Source: an uncultured Clostridia bacterium (GTDB taxonomy: Bacteria; Bacillota_A; Clostridia; Oscillospirales; Oscillospiraceae). Taken from it: a stretch of DNA of 6,687 nt. Positions 6,380 through 6,687 of the stretch are shown here, in pieces. The notes below the pieces were generated by a model. That model ran no database searches. It saw only the letters and a program-made list of their open reading frames with translations, and was not told where the DNA came from. The stretch covers positions 1-6,687 of the forward strand of contig CAMJQX010000087.1 of NCBI GenBank assembly GCA_946408145.1, given 5' to 3'. A program made the position numbers and the translations under genes. Positions within the stretch are counted from its first letter, which is position 1, and each line of letters begins with the position of its first letter.

Positions 6380-6687
6380 CCCGATCACCCTCGGCCACCT
6401 GAACATCATCCGCCGCTGCTCCCGCATCTTCGACAGGGTCGTGGTATGCGTGATGTACAACTCCTCCAAATCCCGGCCCATGTTTACGGTGGAGGAGAAG
6501 CTGGACATGGTGCGCCGAGCGGTCAGCCGCTATCCCAACGTGACGGTGGACAGCTCCGACGGGCTGCTGGCGGAATACGCCCGGCAGTACGAGGGCGCCG
6601 TGATCGTCAAGGGCCTGCGCGCCGCCTCGGACTTCGAGTACGAGTTCCAGATGAACCTGATCAACAAGAAGATCAACCCCGAGCTGG
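6348..6687 (+). CDS. coaD: Phosphopantetheine adenylyltransferase (partial, 3' end beyond window)
   Basis: The first 113 residues of a protein normally about 160 long; it is cut by the window edge, not broken. CoaD transfers AMP from ATP to 4'-phosphopantetheine, giving dephospho-CoA, the penultimate step of coenzyme A synthesis in the cytosol. The nucleotidyltransferase signature GSFDPITLGH (8-17) contains the (T/H)xGH-type motif ending in H17 (E. coli H18). K41 corresponds to E. coli K42, and R91 to R91. The VKGLR segment at 87-91 has Lys88 where E. coli has Arg88, a conservative change that I recall as common in Clostridia. DFEYEFQMNLIN follows as expected. ATG 6348 is preceded by AAAGGAA at 6334-6340 with a 7-nt gap, all lying inside the end of rsmD. 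Confidence 0.96.
   Translation, partial: MRIAICPGSFDPITLGHLNIIRRCSRIFDRVVVCVMYNSSKSRPMFTVEEKLDMVRRAVSRYPNVTVDSSDGLLAEYARQYEGAVIVKGLRAASDFEYEFQMNLINKKINPEL

Noticed and set aside
5732..6508. A 258-codon - strand frame opposite rsmD and coaD
   Set aside because: It spans two well-supported + strand genes in different frames and shows no domain signature.
6609..6611. Lys88 in CoaD in place of the E. coli Arg88
   Set aside because: A conservative substitution that I recall as frequent in clostridial CoaD; the other key residues visible (H17, K41, R91) are kept, so it is not a sign of lost activity.

Overview
The window is GC-rich (clearly above 60% by eye) and densely coding, with every gene on the + strand. 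It looks like a chromosomal housekeeping segment of a high-GC Firmicute of the Clostridia, most likely Oscillospirales/Oscillospiraceae-like. The reasons are a MutS2 with a C-terminal Smr domain, an HPr carrying both His15 and the Gram-positive regulatory Ser46, strong AGGAG-type ribosome binding sites, the rsmD-coaD pair, and a short GC-rich palindromic repeat that resembles elements I recall from gut Clostridia. The taxonomic call is inference; no species can be named.

Layout: (1) 1-65, the last 20 codons of an unidentified upstream gene. (2) 71-209, a 139-bp palindromic repeat element whose two ends match in inverted orientation at 20 of 22 bases. It fills almost all of the gap before the next gene. 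(3) 228-2603, mutS2. An in-frame ATG at 153 lies inside the repeat and is rejected as the start. (4) A short AT-richer spacer with a sigma-A-like promoter (2661-2689), then ptsH/HPr (2738-3001), closed by a clear intrinsic terminator (3025-3052). HPr therefore looks monocistronic. (5) 3086-3961, an EamA/DMT-family membrane transporter. It overlaps by 32 nt the start of (6) uvrC (3930-5756). (7) rsmD (5810-6379) follows after 53 nt and overlaps by 32 nt (8) coaD (6348 to the window edge, truncated).

Functionally, mutS2 and uvrC concern nucleic-acid or ribosome quality control and nucleotide excision repair. HPr is the phosphocarrier and carbon-regulation protein. rsmD methylates 16S rRNA, and coaD makes dephospho-CoA. 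The transporter-uvrC-rsmD-coaD run has overlaps and short gaps typical of one transcription unit, although the genes share no pathway.

I found no RNA gene, CRISPR array, transposase, toxin-antitoxin pair or evident undescribed system. The most unusual element is the palindromic repeat abutting the mutS2 ribosome binding site, which creates a false in-frame start codon. No gene-free stretch exceeds 300 bases.
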